Part shown: positions 37,676 to 45,671 of the stretch, piece by piece
Layout: every line of letters starts with the position of its first letter
How positions within the stretch are numbered: the first letter of the stretch is position 1
From: JBBROS01 sp963752225
GTDB taxonomy: Bacteria; Pseudomonadota; Alphaproteobacteria; Acetobacterales; Acetobacteraceae
NCBI GenBank assembly: GCA_963752225.1
Contig: CAVVXS010000007.1
Location: forward strand, 372,001-436,000
Length of the DNA stretch: 64,000 nt
Reading direction: 5' to 3'
Notes under the pieces: model-generated
The model's input: the letters and a program-made list of their open reading frames with translations, nothing else
Told to the model about the DNA's origin: nothing
The model's database searches: none
Program-made: the position numbers and the translations under genes

Positions 37676-38611
37676 ATGGCGGCCGCGGCGCAAACGATCG
37701 CTTTGCACCCTAGGGTGACTCCGGTTCATCATCGGCTGGTGCACCTGCCGTTGCCTGCGCTCCGGGCCTTCGAGGCCGCCGCGCGCCACCGCTCGTTCCG
37801 CCGGGCGGCGGAGGAGATCCATGTGACGCCCTCGGCCGTCAGCCACGCCATTCGCCGGCTCGAAGCCGGGCTGCGCACGCCCTTGTTCACCCGTGCCGGG
37901 CCGAACGTGACGCTGACGCCGGCCGGCGAGACGCTGCGCCGCCATGTCGAGCGGGGCTTCGCCGAACTCGCGCGCGGGATGGGCGCCGTCGGGAGCACCG
38001 GGCCGCAGCTGCTGCGGCTGCATAGCGCTCTGAGCTTCGCGACGCAGTGGCTGACCCCGCGCTTGCCGGGGTTCCTGGCGCAGCATCCGGGCTTGCAGAT
38101 CCAGCTCGCGACCGGCACCGACTTCGCGCGCTTCAACGCGGACCAGTTCGACGCCGACATCATCTACGGCTTGCCGCGCCAGGCCGGGCTGACGGTGGTG
38201 CCGCTCGGCGAGGAGGTGGTGACGCCGCTCTGCACCCCGGCGCTGGCGGCGCGCATCGAGGCACCGGCCGACCTGCTCGCGATGCCGCTGATCGAAAGCG
38301 ACAACAAGATGATCCGCTGGACCGACTGGTTCGGGTTGAACGGCGTGCTGGCGCCGCCGGCGGGCAGCACCCGGTTCGATCGCAGCTTCCTCGCCGTCGC
38401 GATGGCGGTGGACGGGCAGGGGGTCGCGCTCGAAAGCACGCGGCTGGCCGAGCGCGAGATCGCCGACGGGCGGCTGGTGGCGCCGCTGTCGGGCCGGGCC
38501 GCGGATTGCCGCTATGTCGGTCACCGGCTGGTGTTTTTGCCGGCGGCGGGACGGCACGGCGCGCTGCGGCTGTTCGTGGACTGGATCACCGCCGAGCTGG
38601 GATTGGCGTAG
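37676..38611 (+). CDS. LysR-family regulator (GcvA-like)
   Basis: The winged helix-turn-helix lies near the start (ALRAFEAAARHRSFRRAAEEIHVTPSAVSHAIRRLE, here spanning about residues 28-63), followed by the effector domain with HSALSFATQWLTPRLPGF. It is divergent from the operon at 30613-37613 and is its likely regulator. The ATG at 37676 leaves 27 extra residues before the conserved helix. GTG at 37715 or 37739 would give the more usual N-terminus. Confidence 0.87.
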   Translation: MAAAAQTIALHPRVTPVHHRLVHLPLPALRAFEAAARHRSFRRAAEEIHVTPSAVSHAIRRLEAGLRTPLFTRAGPNVTLTPAGETLRRHVERGFAELARGMGAVGSTGPQLLRLHSALSFATQWLTPRLPGFLAQHPGLQIQLATGTDFARFNADQFDADIIYGLPRQAGLTVVPLGEEVVTPLCTPALAARIEAPADLLAMPLIESDNKMIRWTDWFGLNGVLAPPAGSTRFDRSFLAVAMAVDGQGVALESTRLAEREIADGRLVAPLSGRAADCRYVGHRLVFLPAAGRHGALRLFVDWITAELGLA

Positions 38612-38614
38612 CCT

Positions 38615-38631
38615 CGGGGCGTTCCGCCCCG
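38615..38631 (+). terminator. Hairpin after the LysR gene
   Basis: CGGGGCG (38615-38621) pairs perfectly with CGCCCCG (38625-38631) around a TTC loop, four bases after the stop codon. No T-run follows, so it may stabilise the 3' end and not itself terminate. The rest of the 189-base gap to glgX holds no gene that I can see. Confidence 0.45.
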
Positions 38632-38800
38632 GCAACGTCACTGGAAACGGCGTTGCGCGGGGAAACCGGAAGCGCCTCCCGCATGTTCTTGCCACGCGCC
38701 AGCGGCGGCACCGTTCGCTCGCGCGCAGCTCGACCGCTATCGACGTCGTTCGTCGCCCGCGAACGCCCGACCCCCATTCCTGTGCCAGAGGTGTTCGCCG

Positions 38801-40957
38801 ATGTCCGAGATCATGAAGAGAAGCCGGGTCCGTGAAGGCCACCCCTCGCCGCGCGGCGCGACGTGGAACGGGCTGGGCGTCAACTTCGCCCTGTTCTCGG
38901 CCAATGCCACCAAGGTCGAGCTCTGCCTGTTCGACGACCGCGGCGAAACCGAGCTGGAGCGGATCGAGCTGCCCGAGTACACCAACGAGATCTGGCACGG
39001 CTACCTGCCCGACGCCCGGCCGGGAACAATCTACGGCTACCGCGTGCACGGACCCTACGAGCCCGAGGCCGGGCATCGGTTCAATCCGAACAAGTTGCTG
39101 CTCGACCCCTACGCCAAGTCGGTGGTCGGCCAGATCGAGTGGAACCCGGCGCTGTTCGGCTACCAGATGGAAACCGGCGACGACCTGACGTTCGACGAGC
39201 GTGACAGCGCCAAATACAACCTTAAGGCCCGGGTGATCGACAGCGCGTTCTCCTGGGGCGACGACCGGCCGCCGCGCGTCGGTTACGACCGCAGCGTCAT
39301 CTACGAGATGCATGTGCGCGGCATGACTGAGCTCCATCCGGAACTGCCGGAAAACCTGCGCGGCACCTTCCGTGGCCTGACCGATCCGGCCGTGATCAAG
39401 CACCTCAAGTCGATCGGCGTCACCGCGGTCGAACTGCTGCCGATCCACACCTTCGTCAACGACGACTACCTGCTCGACAAGGGGCTGACGAACTACTGGG
39501 GCTACAACACGATCGGCTTCTTCTCCCCCGCCCGCCGCTACGGCAGCGTGCCGGACTTCGCCTTTGCCGAGTTCAAGGAGATGGTCGCCCGCCTGCACGA
39601 GGCCGGGCTCGAGGTGATCCTCGACGTCGTCTACAACCACACCGCGGAAGGCAACGAGCGCGGCGCCACGCTGTCGTTCAAAGGCATCGACAATGCCAGC
39701 TATTACCGGCTGCTGCCGGACCAGCCGCGCTACTACATCAACGACACCGGCACCGGGAACACCGTCAACCTCAGCCACCCGCGGGTGATCCAGATGGTCA
39801 CCGACAGCCTGCGCTATTGGGTGACGGACATGCACGTGGACGGGTTCCGTTTCGACCTCGGCACCATCCTGGCGCGCGAGCCCTATGGCTTCGATCAGCA
39901 AAGCGGCTTCCTGCGCGCGGTCGGGCAGGACCCGATCCTGAACCAGGTGAAGATGATTGCCGAACCCTGGGATTGCGGCCCCGGCGGCTACCAGGTCGGC
40001 GGCTTCCCGCCGGGCTGGGCGGAGTGGAACGACAAGTATCGCGACGACATCCGCGCGTTCTGGAAGGGCGATGAGGGCAAGCTTGCCGACGTCGCGACCC
40101 GCATCACCGGATCGGCCGACAAGTTCAACTGGGGCGGTCGCCGGCCATGGTCGAGCGTCAACTTCCTGACCGCCCATGACGGCTTCACGCTGAACGACGT
40201 CGTCTCGTACAACGACAAGCACAACGAAGCCAACGGCGAGAACAACAAGGACGGTACCGACAACAACCACAGCTGGAACCACGGCGTTGAGGGCGCGACC
40301 GACGACCCCGACATCCTGGAACTGCGGGAGCGGCAGAAGCGCAACATGCTCGCGACGCTGCTGCTGAGCCAGGGCCTGCCGATGATCGTGGGCGGGGACG
40401 AGTTCGGCCGCACCCAGAACGGCAACAACAACGCCTACTGCCAAGACAACGACATCTCCTGGGTGAACTGGGACCATGACGAGGCCGGCCGGTCGCTGAT
40501 GCAGTTCGTCGGCAAGCTGGCCCGCATCCGGCAGACCTTCCCGATCCTGCGCCGTGAGCGTTTCCTCACCGGCTCCTTCAATGAGGAGCTGCAGATCCGC
40601 GAGCTCACCTGGATCACCCCGGCGGGCGTCGAGATGACGGAGGAGAACTGGTCCGAGCCTGGCGCCAAATGCATGGGCCTGATCCTCGACGGCCGTGCGC
40701 AAACCAGCGGCATCCGCAGGCGCGGCATCGACCGCACCTTGCTGCTGATCCTGAACGCGTATCACGACCTGCTCGGCTTCACCTTGCCGCAGGTGACGGG
40801 CGGCAAGGGATGGGAGCTGCTGATCGACACCAATCAGCCCGACCTCGAGGGCGAGCCGCGGTTCGACATCGGCGTCGAGTACGGCGTGACGGGCCGGTCG
40901 GTGCTGCTGTTCGAGCTGGAGCCGGACGGCACCGTCGAGCTGCCGCCGGCCGAATGA
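38801..40957 (+). CDS. glgX: Glycogen debranching enzyme GlgX
   Basis: GlgX hydrolyses alpha-1,6 branches of limit dextrins in the cytosol. The 718-residue protein has the N-terminal carbohydrate-binding domain (GATWNGLGVNFALFSANATK), the GH13 barrel with DVVYNHTAEGNE, the nucleophile region HVDGFRFDLG (about residue 352), the acid region MIAEPWDCGPGGYQVG, and FLTAHDGFTLNDVVSY. No other glycogen genes lie in the window. The gene ends in an ATGA overlap with a CBS protein. Confidence 0.95.
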   Translation: MSEIMKRSRVREGHPSPRGATWNGLGVNFALFSANATKVELCLFDDRGETELERIELPEYTNEIWHGYLPDARPGTIYGYRVHGPYEPEAGHRFNPNKLLLDPYAKSVVGQIEWNPALFGYQMETGDDLTFDERDSAKYNLKARVIDSAFSWGDDRPPRVGYDRSVIYEMHVRGMTELHPELPENLRGTFRGLTDPAVIKHLKSIGVTAVELLPIHTFVNDDYLLDKGLTNYWGYNTIGFFSPARRYGSVPDFAFAEFKEMVARLHEAGLEVILDVVYNHTAEGNERGATLSFKGIDNASYYRLLPDQPRYYINDTGTGNTVNLSHPRVIQMVTDSLRYWVTDMHVDGFRFDLGTILAREPYGFDQQSGFLRAVGQDPILNQVKMIAEPWDCGPGGYQVGGFPPGWAEWNDKYRDDIRAFWKGDEGKLADVATRITGSADKFNWGGRRPWSSVNFLTAHDGFTLNDVVSYNDKHNEANGENNKDGTDNNHSWNHGVEGATDDPDILELRERQKRNMLATLLLSQGLPMIVGGDEFGRTQNGNNNAYCQDNDISWVNWDHDEAGRSLMQFVGKLARIRQTFPILRRERFLTGSFNEELQIRELTWITPAGVEMTEENWSEPGAKCMGLILDGRAQTSGIRRRGIDRTLLLILNAYHDLLGFTLPQVTGGKGWELLIDTNQPDLEGEPRFDIGVEYGVTGRSVLLFELEPDGTVELPPAE

Positions 40958-41376
40958 ACGTCGGCGACGTCATGAGCCGCGACGTCGAGTTCATCGGCGC
41001 CGGCGACACGGTGCAGGCAGCCGCCGAACTGATGGGTGAAATCGAAGTGGGCGCGCTGCCGGTCGGCAGCGCAGCCCGGCTCGACGGCATCGTTACCGAC
41101 CGCGACATTCTTTACCGCGTCGTCGCCCGCGGCTTGGATCCGGCCGCCACCACGGTGCGTGACGTGTTGTCGCGCCCGTTGATCGCTTGCCGCGCCGACG
41201 ACACGTTGCAGGCGGCGATGGACCTGATGGCGTCGAACCATATCCGGCGCATGCCGGTGCAGGACGCGGCTGGCGCCGTCATCGGCTGGATTACGCTGGC
41301 CGACATCTCGCGGCGCATGCTCGTGGACGACGCGGCGCTGCAAGGCGCGCTGCGGACGCTGACCGAGCCGGGTTAG
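40954..41376 (+). CDS. CBS-domain protein
   Basis: The 140-residue protein consists of two CBS motifs forming one Bateman module (MNVGDVMSRDVEFIGAGDTV, then TTVRDVLSRPLIACRADDTL). Such modules bind adenine nucleotides and sense energy state. The ATG overlaps the glgX stop, so it is translated with the debranching enzyme and might link glycogen use to nucleotide level, which is inference. Confidence 0.92.
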   Translation: MNVGDVMSRDVEFIGAGDTVQAAAELMGEIEVGALPVGSAARLDGIVTDRDILYRVVARGLDPAATTVRDVLSRPLIACRADDTLQAAMDLMASNHIRRMPVQDAAGAVIGWITLADISRRMLVDDAALQGALRTLTEPG

Positions 41377-41377
41377 G

Positions 41378-41415
41378 CAGCGTCCGGCCAACCGGATCCG
41401 TTCGGCCGGACGCTG
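41378..41415. repeat. Long palindrome between converging genes (bidirectional terminator-like)
   Basis: CAGCGTCCGGCC (41378-41389) pairs perfectly with GGCCGGACGCTG (41404-41415) across a 14-base loop that reads AACCGGATCCGTTC. The loop core resembles that of the element at 60253-60304 (AACCGGATCAGTTC), so it belongs to a dispersed family. It sits between the CBS gene and the PEP-CTERM gene and could end both transcripts. Confidence 0.6.
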
Positions 41416-41432
41416 AACGTGAGGGGCGGGCG

Positions 41433-42050
41433 TCAGCCCGCGTGGCGGCGGCGCAGGCCGAGACCCGCAACGCCAGCAAGCAGCAGCGCGGCGGAGGTCG
41501 GTTCCGGCACAGTGGCCGGGGTGGGGTCGACTGCCCCATCCGTCAGGACCAGGTTGCGGAAGAACGCGTTGCCCGGCGTGCCGCCGTCGGACGTGCCGTT
41601 GTAGTCTTCCAGCTTGAGCACGATCGGCGTCGCCGCCGTGAAGTCCAGCGCGACGTGGGTCCAGGTGCCGTCCTCCACCAGCGGCGTCGGCGTCGGATAG
41701 TTGTCGCTGCCGGCCAGCCAAACTTCGGGGCCGTTGAGGTAGTTGAAGCCCACGAACCCGCCGCAGCCATGCGGGCAGTTGCCGAGGTAATCGAAGCTCA
41801 GGTGAAAGTTGCCGGTCGAGGAGCCCACCGCGGCAAGCTGGAAGAGGTCACCTCCGCCGATGGTCCGAGTGAAGTCGAGCGCCTTGCCGCTGCCGAGCGG
41901 GTCGTCGACGATCTGGCCGCTGCTGCCGGGCGCCCACTGGCTCAACGTCCCCTGAAAGTCGTCGCTGAACAGCGTCGTCGCCGGCGCCGATCCGATCCCT
42001 ACGCCGGTCAAAATCAGCCCGGCAGCCAATAACCGCGATACGTTTCGCAT
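41433..42050 (-). CDS. PEP-CTERM sorting-domain protein
   Basis: This is an exported protein for exosortase processing. It has an N-terminal signal peptide (SRLLAAGLILTGVGIGSAPA), a beta-rich middle with laminin- or lectin-like character, and the C-terminal sorting signal VPEPTSAALLLAGVAGLGLRRR. The ATG at 42050 follows AAGGGA. The 205-residue length is typical. An exosortase (EpsH/XrtA) should exist elsewhere in the genome, but none is in the window. The ligand or function is unknown. Confidence 0.92.
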   Translation of the reverse strand: MRNVSRLLAAGLILTGVGIGSAPATTLFSDDFQGTLSQWAPGSSGQIVDDPLGSGKALDFTRTIGGGDLFQLAAVGSSTGNFHLSFDYLGNCPHGCGGFVGFNYLNGPEVWLAGSDNYPTPTPLVEDGTWTHVALDFTAATPIVLKLEDYNGTSDGGTPGNAFFRNLVLTDGAVDPTPATVPEPTSAALLLAGVAGLGLRRRHAG

Positions 42051-42185
42051 GGCGTGTCCCTTAAATATATTCCGGTCCACGTCAGAGACAGGAATAGCTA
42101 AAAAGCAACAAGCCTTCTCGTGTCACCAAATGTTAGAGAATGTTGGCGGTCTGCCGTCGATGCTTCCCATTCCGCTCGAACCGCG

Positions 42186-42794
42186 TCAGCGGCGGTAGCG
42201 CCGGTTGGCGCTCCGCACCACCGTCGTCGGCAGCGCAAGCTTAGCCGCGAGGAAGTCCAGGAAGTGCATGCTGGCCGGATCGCGCATGTCCAGCGAAACC
42301 AGTGCCACGACGTAGGCATAAGCCGCGAGCCCCTCGGCGGCGACCGCGGCCAGCACGCGGTTCAACGCCGGCGGCTCGACGAGCGCGCGGTCGAGGGCAC
42401 TCAAGGCGTCCGGGTCGGCGCCGGCTTGCGTGAACCAGGCGCGGGCCGCCGCAGCGTGTCCGCCGCCGGCCAGGGCTGCGACGGCCATCATCTCCGCCAG
42501 CACCGCCGCTTGGCTGGCCGGCATGGCGCGCAAATTGACCGTCAGCGGGAACAACGTCTGGTGCCGGTTCTGCAGCCAGCCGTGCAGCACCTTCTCCGCG
42601 AGCACTTCCAGCAAGACGTCGCCCGCCCCGCCAAGCGCACGATCGCGCCGGCTGCGCGCCGCCGGAGCGGCGGGCTCGGTCGCGGCCGACAACGCGGCCG
42701 GCACGAAGCCGGTCACCGGCGCTTCCAGCACCGCCGAACCGCCGTCCCGCTGCGTGCGGCCGCCGAACCAGCGCTCCAGCAGCGACGCCGACAT
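42186..42794 (-). CDS. DUF533-like (YebE-type) protein
   Basis: The 202-residue protein has an Ala-rich N-terminal half and a helical C-terminal half (AALAGGGHAAAARAWF, ALVSLDMRDPASMHFLDFLA). The latter resembles DUF533/TerB-like proteins, whose function is unknown. The start shares a base with the receiver gene stop (TGATG), so it is third in an operon with the hybrid kinase and receiver. The resemblance is moderate. Confidence 0.68.
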   Translation of the reverse strand: MSASLLERWFGGRTQRDGGSAVLEAPVTGFVPAALSAATEPAAPAARSRRDRALGGAGDVLLEVLAEKVLHGWLQNRHQTLFPLTVNLRAMPASQAAVLAEMMAVAALAGGGHAAAARAWFTQAGADPDALSALDRALVEPPALNRVLAAVAAEGLAAYAYVVALVSLDMRDPASMHFLDFLAAKLALPTTVVRSANRRYRR

Positions 42795-43177
42795 CAGTTG
42801 CCCGGTGCCGCCGGCTTGCCGACCAGCGCCTCGATCTGCTCCAGCAGACGCGAAAAATCGACCGGTTTCGGATGGTAGTCGTCGCAGCCGGCGGCGATCG
42901 CTTTCTCGCGGTCGCCGGACATGGCGTGGGCGGTCAGCGCAATGATCGGCAACGGCGTCGACCCGGCGTCCGCCTTGATCCGCCCCGCCGCCGTCCAGCC
43001 GTCCATCACCGGCAGGTTCATGTCCAACAGCACGATTTCGGGCCGTTCCGCGAGCGCCTTGTCCACCCCCTGCTGCCCGTCCGTCGCCAGGATCACGTCG
43101 TGGCCGCGGCGCTTCAAACGGCGGGACAGGAAGTCCCAGATCTCCTCGTGGTCCTCGACCAGCAGGATGCGGCTCAT
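42794..43177 (-). CDS. Single-domain response regulator
   Basis: The 127-residue protein is a receiver domain only. It has acidic residues in LLVEDHEE, phospho-acceptor D52 in LLDMNLPVMDG, the switch threonine of ALTAHAM, and the lysine of YHPKPVDF. It overlaps the hybrid kinase stop (ATGA) and is probably its output or a shuttle. It is strikingly similar to the receiver at 47444-47848. Confidence 0.93.
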   Translation of the reverse strand: MSRILLVEDHEEIWDFLSRRLKRRGHDVILATDGQQGVDKALAERPEIVLLDMNLPVMDGWTAAGRIKADAGSTPLPIIALTAHAMSGDREKAIAAGCDDYHPKPVDFSRLLEQIEALVGKPAAPGN

Positions 43178-45543
43178 GGCGTGTCTCCGGCGCCGAGCTG
43201 CGGCGCGTCTTCGGGTGGAACGATGGCGTTGAGGTCGCGCGCGAGGTCGGCCAGGCTGATGCTGCCCTTGCGCACGATCCGGTCGGCCTGGGTGGTCAGC
43301 AGGTTCAGCTCCGCCGCGGTCATGTCCTTGGCCGTCAGCACGACCACCGGGACGGTTTGCCCGGCCGGATGGGCGCGCAGCGTCTGCAGGAACTCGAACC
43401 CGTCCATGACCGGCATCATCAAGTCCAGCAGGATCAGCGCCGGCATTGCCGCCTGCGTCGCCGCCAGCGCTTCGGCGCCGTTCGCCGCTTCGGTCACGGT
43501 CCAGCCATCCTTGCCGAGCATCGACCGGAGCCGCGCGCGTGCGTCGTGGTCGTCATCCACGACCAGCACCACGCCGGCGCCGGAACGGACGCGCAGCCGG
43601 GCAATGGCGCCCTTCAGCTTGTCCCAATGGATCGGCTTGACGAGGTAGTCGGTGGCGCCCAGCGCGTAGCCGAGGCTCTGTTCGTTGACCACGGACGCCA
43701 TGATCACCGAGGTCTGCGCGAGCGCCGGGTCGGAGCGGATGGCGTGCAGCACAGCCCAGCCGTTCATCTGCGGCATCTCCACGTCGAGCAGCACGGCGAG
43801 CGGACGGAGCGCCCGGGCCTGCTCGAGGCCACTTTTGCCGTCCGCTTCGCAATGCACCTCGAACCCCTCTCGGCTCAGGAAGCGGGTCAGCAACTCGCGC
43901 GCCGATGGGTCGTCGTCGACCACCAGCACCACGTTGTTGCGCCGGGCCGAGACGGGTGCGCGCGAGGAGTCCAGCGGCTGCGCCACGTCCTCGGTGCCCT
44001 CCGGCAATGCCGCCGGCAGCTCGATGGTGAAGTTCGTGCCCTCGCCGGGGACGCTCGCGACCGAGACGTCGCCGCCCAGCTTGCGGCAGAACGCCCGGGT
44101 GATGGCGAGGCCGAGCCCGGTCCCGCCAAACTGCCGAGTGGTGCTTTCATCGGCTTGGGAGAAGCGGGTGAACAAGCGCCCGAGCTGCTCCTCGGTCATG
44201 CCGATGCCGGTGTCGCGCACGCCGAACACGAGCCAGTCCGCGCCGTCCCGGTCTTCCCGCCGGGCCAGCAGCACAACCTCGCCGTCCTCGGTGAACTTGG
44301 CCGCGTTGCCCAGCAAGTTCAGCAGGCATTGCCGGATCTTGAGGTCATCGGACACCATCTCGCCCAGCGCGCCCTCGACGAGGCGCGACAGGCGGTTGCG
44401 CTTGCGCCCGACCAAGGCCTCGGCCGAGGCCATCACCTCGTCCAACATCGCGTCCACCGCGAACCGCTCGCGCGACACCGTCATCCGCCCGGCCTCGATC
44501 TTGGACAGGTCGAGCACGTCGTTGATCAAGCCCAGCAAATGGCGGGCGCTCGACTCGATCTTGCCGAGGTCGCGCAGCAGGTGGGCGTGGCCGAGATCCT
44601 CGACTTCCTCGGCCAGCATCTCGCTGTAGCCGATCACCGCCGACAATGGCGTGCGCAGCTCGTGGCTCATGTTGGCGATGAACTGGCTTTTGGCGCGGTT
44701 CGCCGCTTCGGCCGCGTCGCGCGCCGCCGCGACCGCTTCGACCGCCGCCTTGCGGGCGGTGATGTCGGTGTGCACGCCGACCCACTCCAGCACGGCGCCG
44801 GTTCCGTCGATCACCGGGACTGCCGACGCCTCCATGTCGCGGTACTCGCCGTCGCGGCGGCGCAACCGATGCTCGACCTGGTAGCGGGTTGCTGCCGCCA
44901 CCGCCTCCTGCCATCCCTCGATGGTGCGCGCCCGGTCGTCGGGATGCACGGCGTCGAGCCAGCCGGCGCCTTCGAGTGCCGCGGCGCTTTGACCGGTGAA
45001 CCGGCTCCAGCCATCCTGCGGCGGCAGCAGCCGGCCGTCCGACGAGGTCGACCAGATGATGTCGGCCGCCGCGTCGATCAGGGTGCGGAACCGCGCCTCG
45101 CTTCGCCGCAAGGCGTCCTCGGATTGACGCTGCGCGGTGATGTCGGTGTTGGTGCCGAACCAGCGCACGACGTGGCCGTCGCCGTCGCGCTGCGGCATGG
45201 CCCGGGACAGGAACCAGCGGAACACGCCATCGTGCCGCCGCAGCGGGAACACGTCCTCCCACGGCTCGCCGGCGGCCAGCGATGCCTTGAACCGGGCGGT
45301 CACCGGCTCGAGGTGGTCGGCGTGGTGCACGAGCCGCCATCCCCAGCCCGCCATCTGCTCGAAGGTGGTTCCGGTGTAGTCGTACCAGCGCCGGTTGTAC
45401 CAGAAGATGTAACCGCTGCCGTCGGCAATCCAGGCCAGTTGCGGGATGGCGTCGGCGACCATCTGAAAGTCTTCGCGTGAGGCAACCGGCGCCGGCTGCC
45501 GTGGCGGTCCGTCGCCGGCTCGGTGCTCGAGCGTGTTCGTCAT
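43174..45543 (-). CDS. Hybrid sensor histidine kinase (PAS-PAS-HisKA-HATPase-REC-REC)
   Basis: The protein senses a signal through two PAS/PAC domains (about residues 25-270; YIFWYNRRWYDYTGTTFEQM in the first) and autophosphorylates on H294 of NMSHELRTPLS. The ATPase has NLLGNAAKF and GGTGLGLAI. Two C-terminal receivers (VLLDVEMPQMNG and ILLDLMMPVMDG) end the 789 residues. There is no membrane segment, so it is cytosolic. The ATG at 45543 is preferred over 45579. It heads an operon with a receiver and the DUF533-like gene. Confidence 0.93.
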   Translation of the reverse strand: MTNTLEHRAGDGPPRQPAPVASREDFQMVADAIPQLAWIADGSGYIFWYNRRWYDYTGTTFEQMAGWGWRLVHHADHLEPVTARFKASLAAGEPWEDVFPLRRHDGVFRWFLSRAMPQRDGDGHVVRWFGTNTDITAQRQSEDALRRSEARFRTLIDAAADIIWSTSSDGRLLPPQDGWSRFTGQSAAALEGAGWLDAVHPDDRARTIEGWQEAVAAATRYQVEHRLRRRDGEYRDMEASAVPVIDGTGAVLEWVGVHTDITARKAAVEAVAAARDAAEAANRAKSQFIANMSHELRTPLSAVIGYSEMLAEEVEDLGHAHLLRDLGKIESSARHLLGLINDVLDLSKIEAGRMTVSRERFAVDAMLDEVMASAEALVGRKRNRLSRLVEGALGEMVSDDLKIRQCLLNLLGNAAKFTEDGEVVLLARREDRDGADWLVFGVRDTGIGMTEEQLGRLFTRFSQADESTTRQFGGTGLGLAITRAFCRKLGGDVSVASVPGEGTNFTIELPAALPEGTEDVAQPLDSSRAPVSARRNNVVLVVDDDPSARELLTRFLSREGFEVHCEADGKSGLEQARALRPLAVLLDVEMPQMNGWAVLHAIRSDPALAQTSVIMASVVNEQSLGYALGATDYLVKPIHWDKLKGAIARLRVRSGAGVVLVVDDDHDARARLRSMLGKDGWTVTEAANGAEALAATQAAMPALILLDLMMPVMDGFEFLQTLRAHPAGQTVPVVVLTAKDMTAAELNLLTTQADRIVRKGSISLADLARDLNAIVPPEDAPQLGAGDTP

Positions 45544-45671
45544 CCGATGGCGGCCGTCTCGATTGTTGAGTTGGTGCAACGCAGCAGCGGCTGAATGGCT
45601 GCATGCCGGAACCCCGGGGCCGGCCCAAGGTTCTTAGAGGGCCTTCAAGGCCGTGCGCAGGGGATCAGGGC

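Noticed and set aside
37586..40765. Very long minus-strand open frame (over 1000 codons) opposite the LysR gene and glgX
   Set aside because: It is His/Asp/Val/Arg-rich as expected from the complement of high-GC codons, has no domain signal, and covers two well-supported genes.
43357..45480. Plus-strand open frame of 707 codons opposite the hybrid kinase
   Set aside because: The kinase has clear PAS, HisKA, ATPase and receiver motifs on the other strand. The plus frame shows none.
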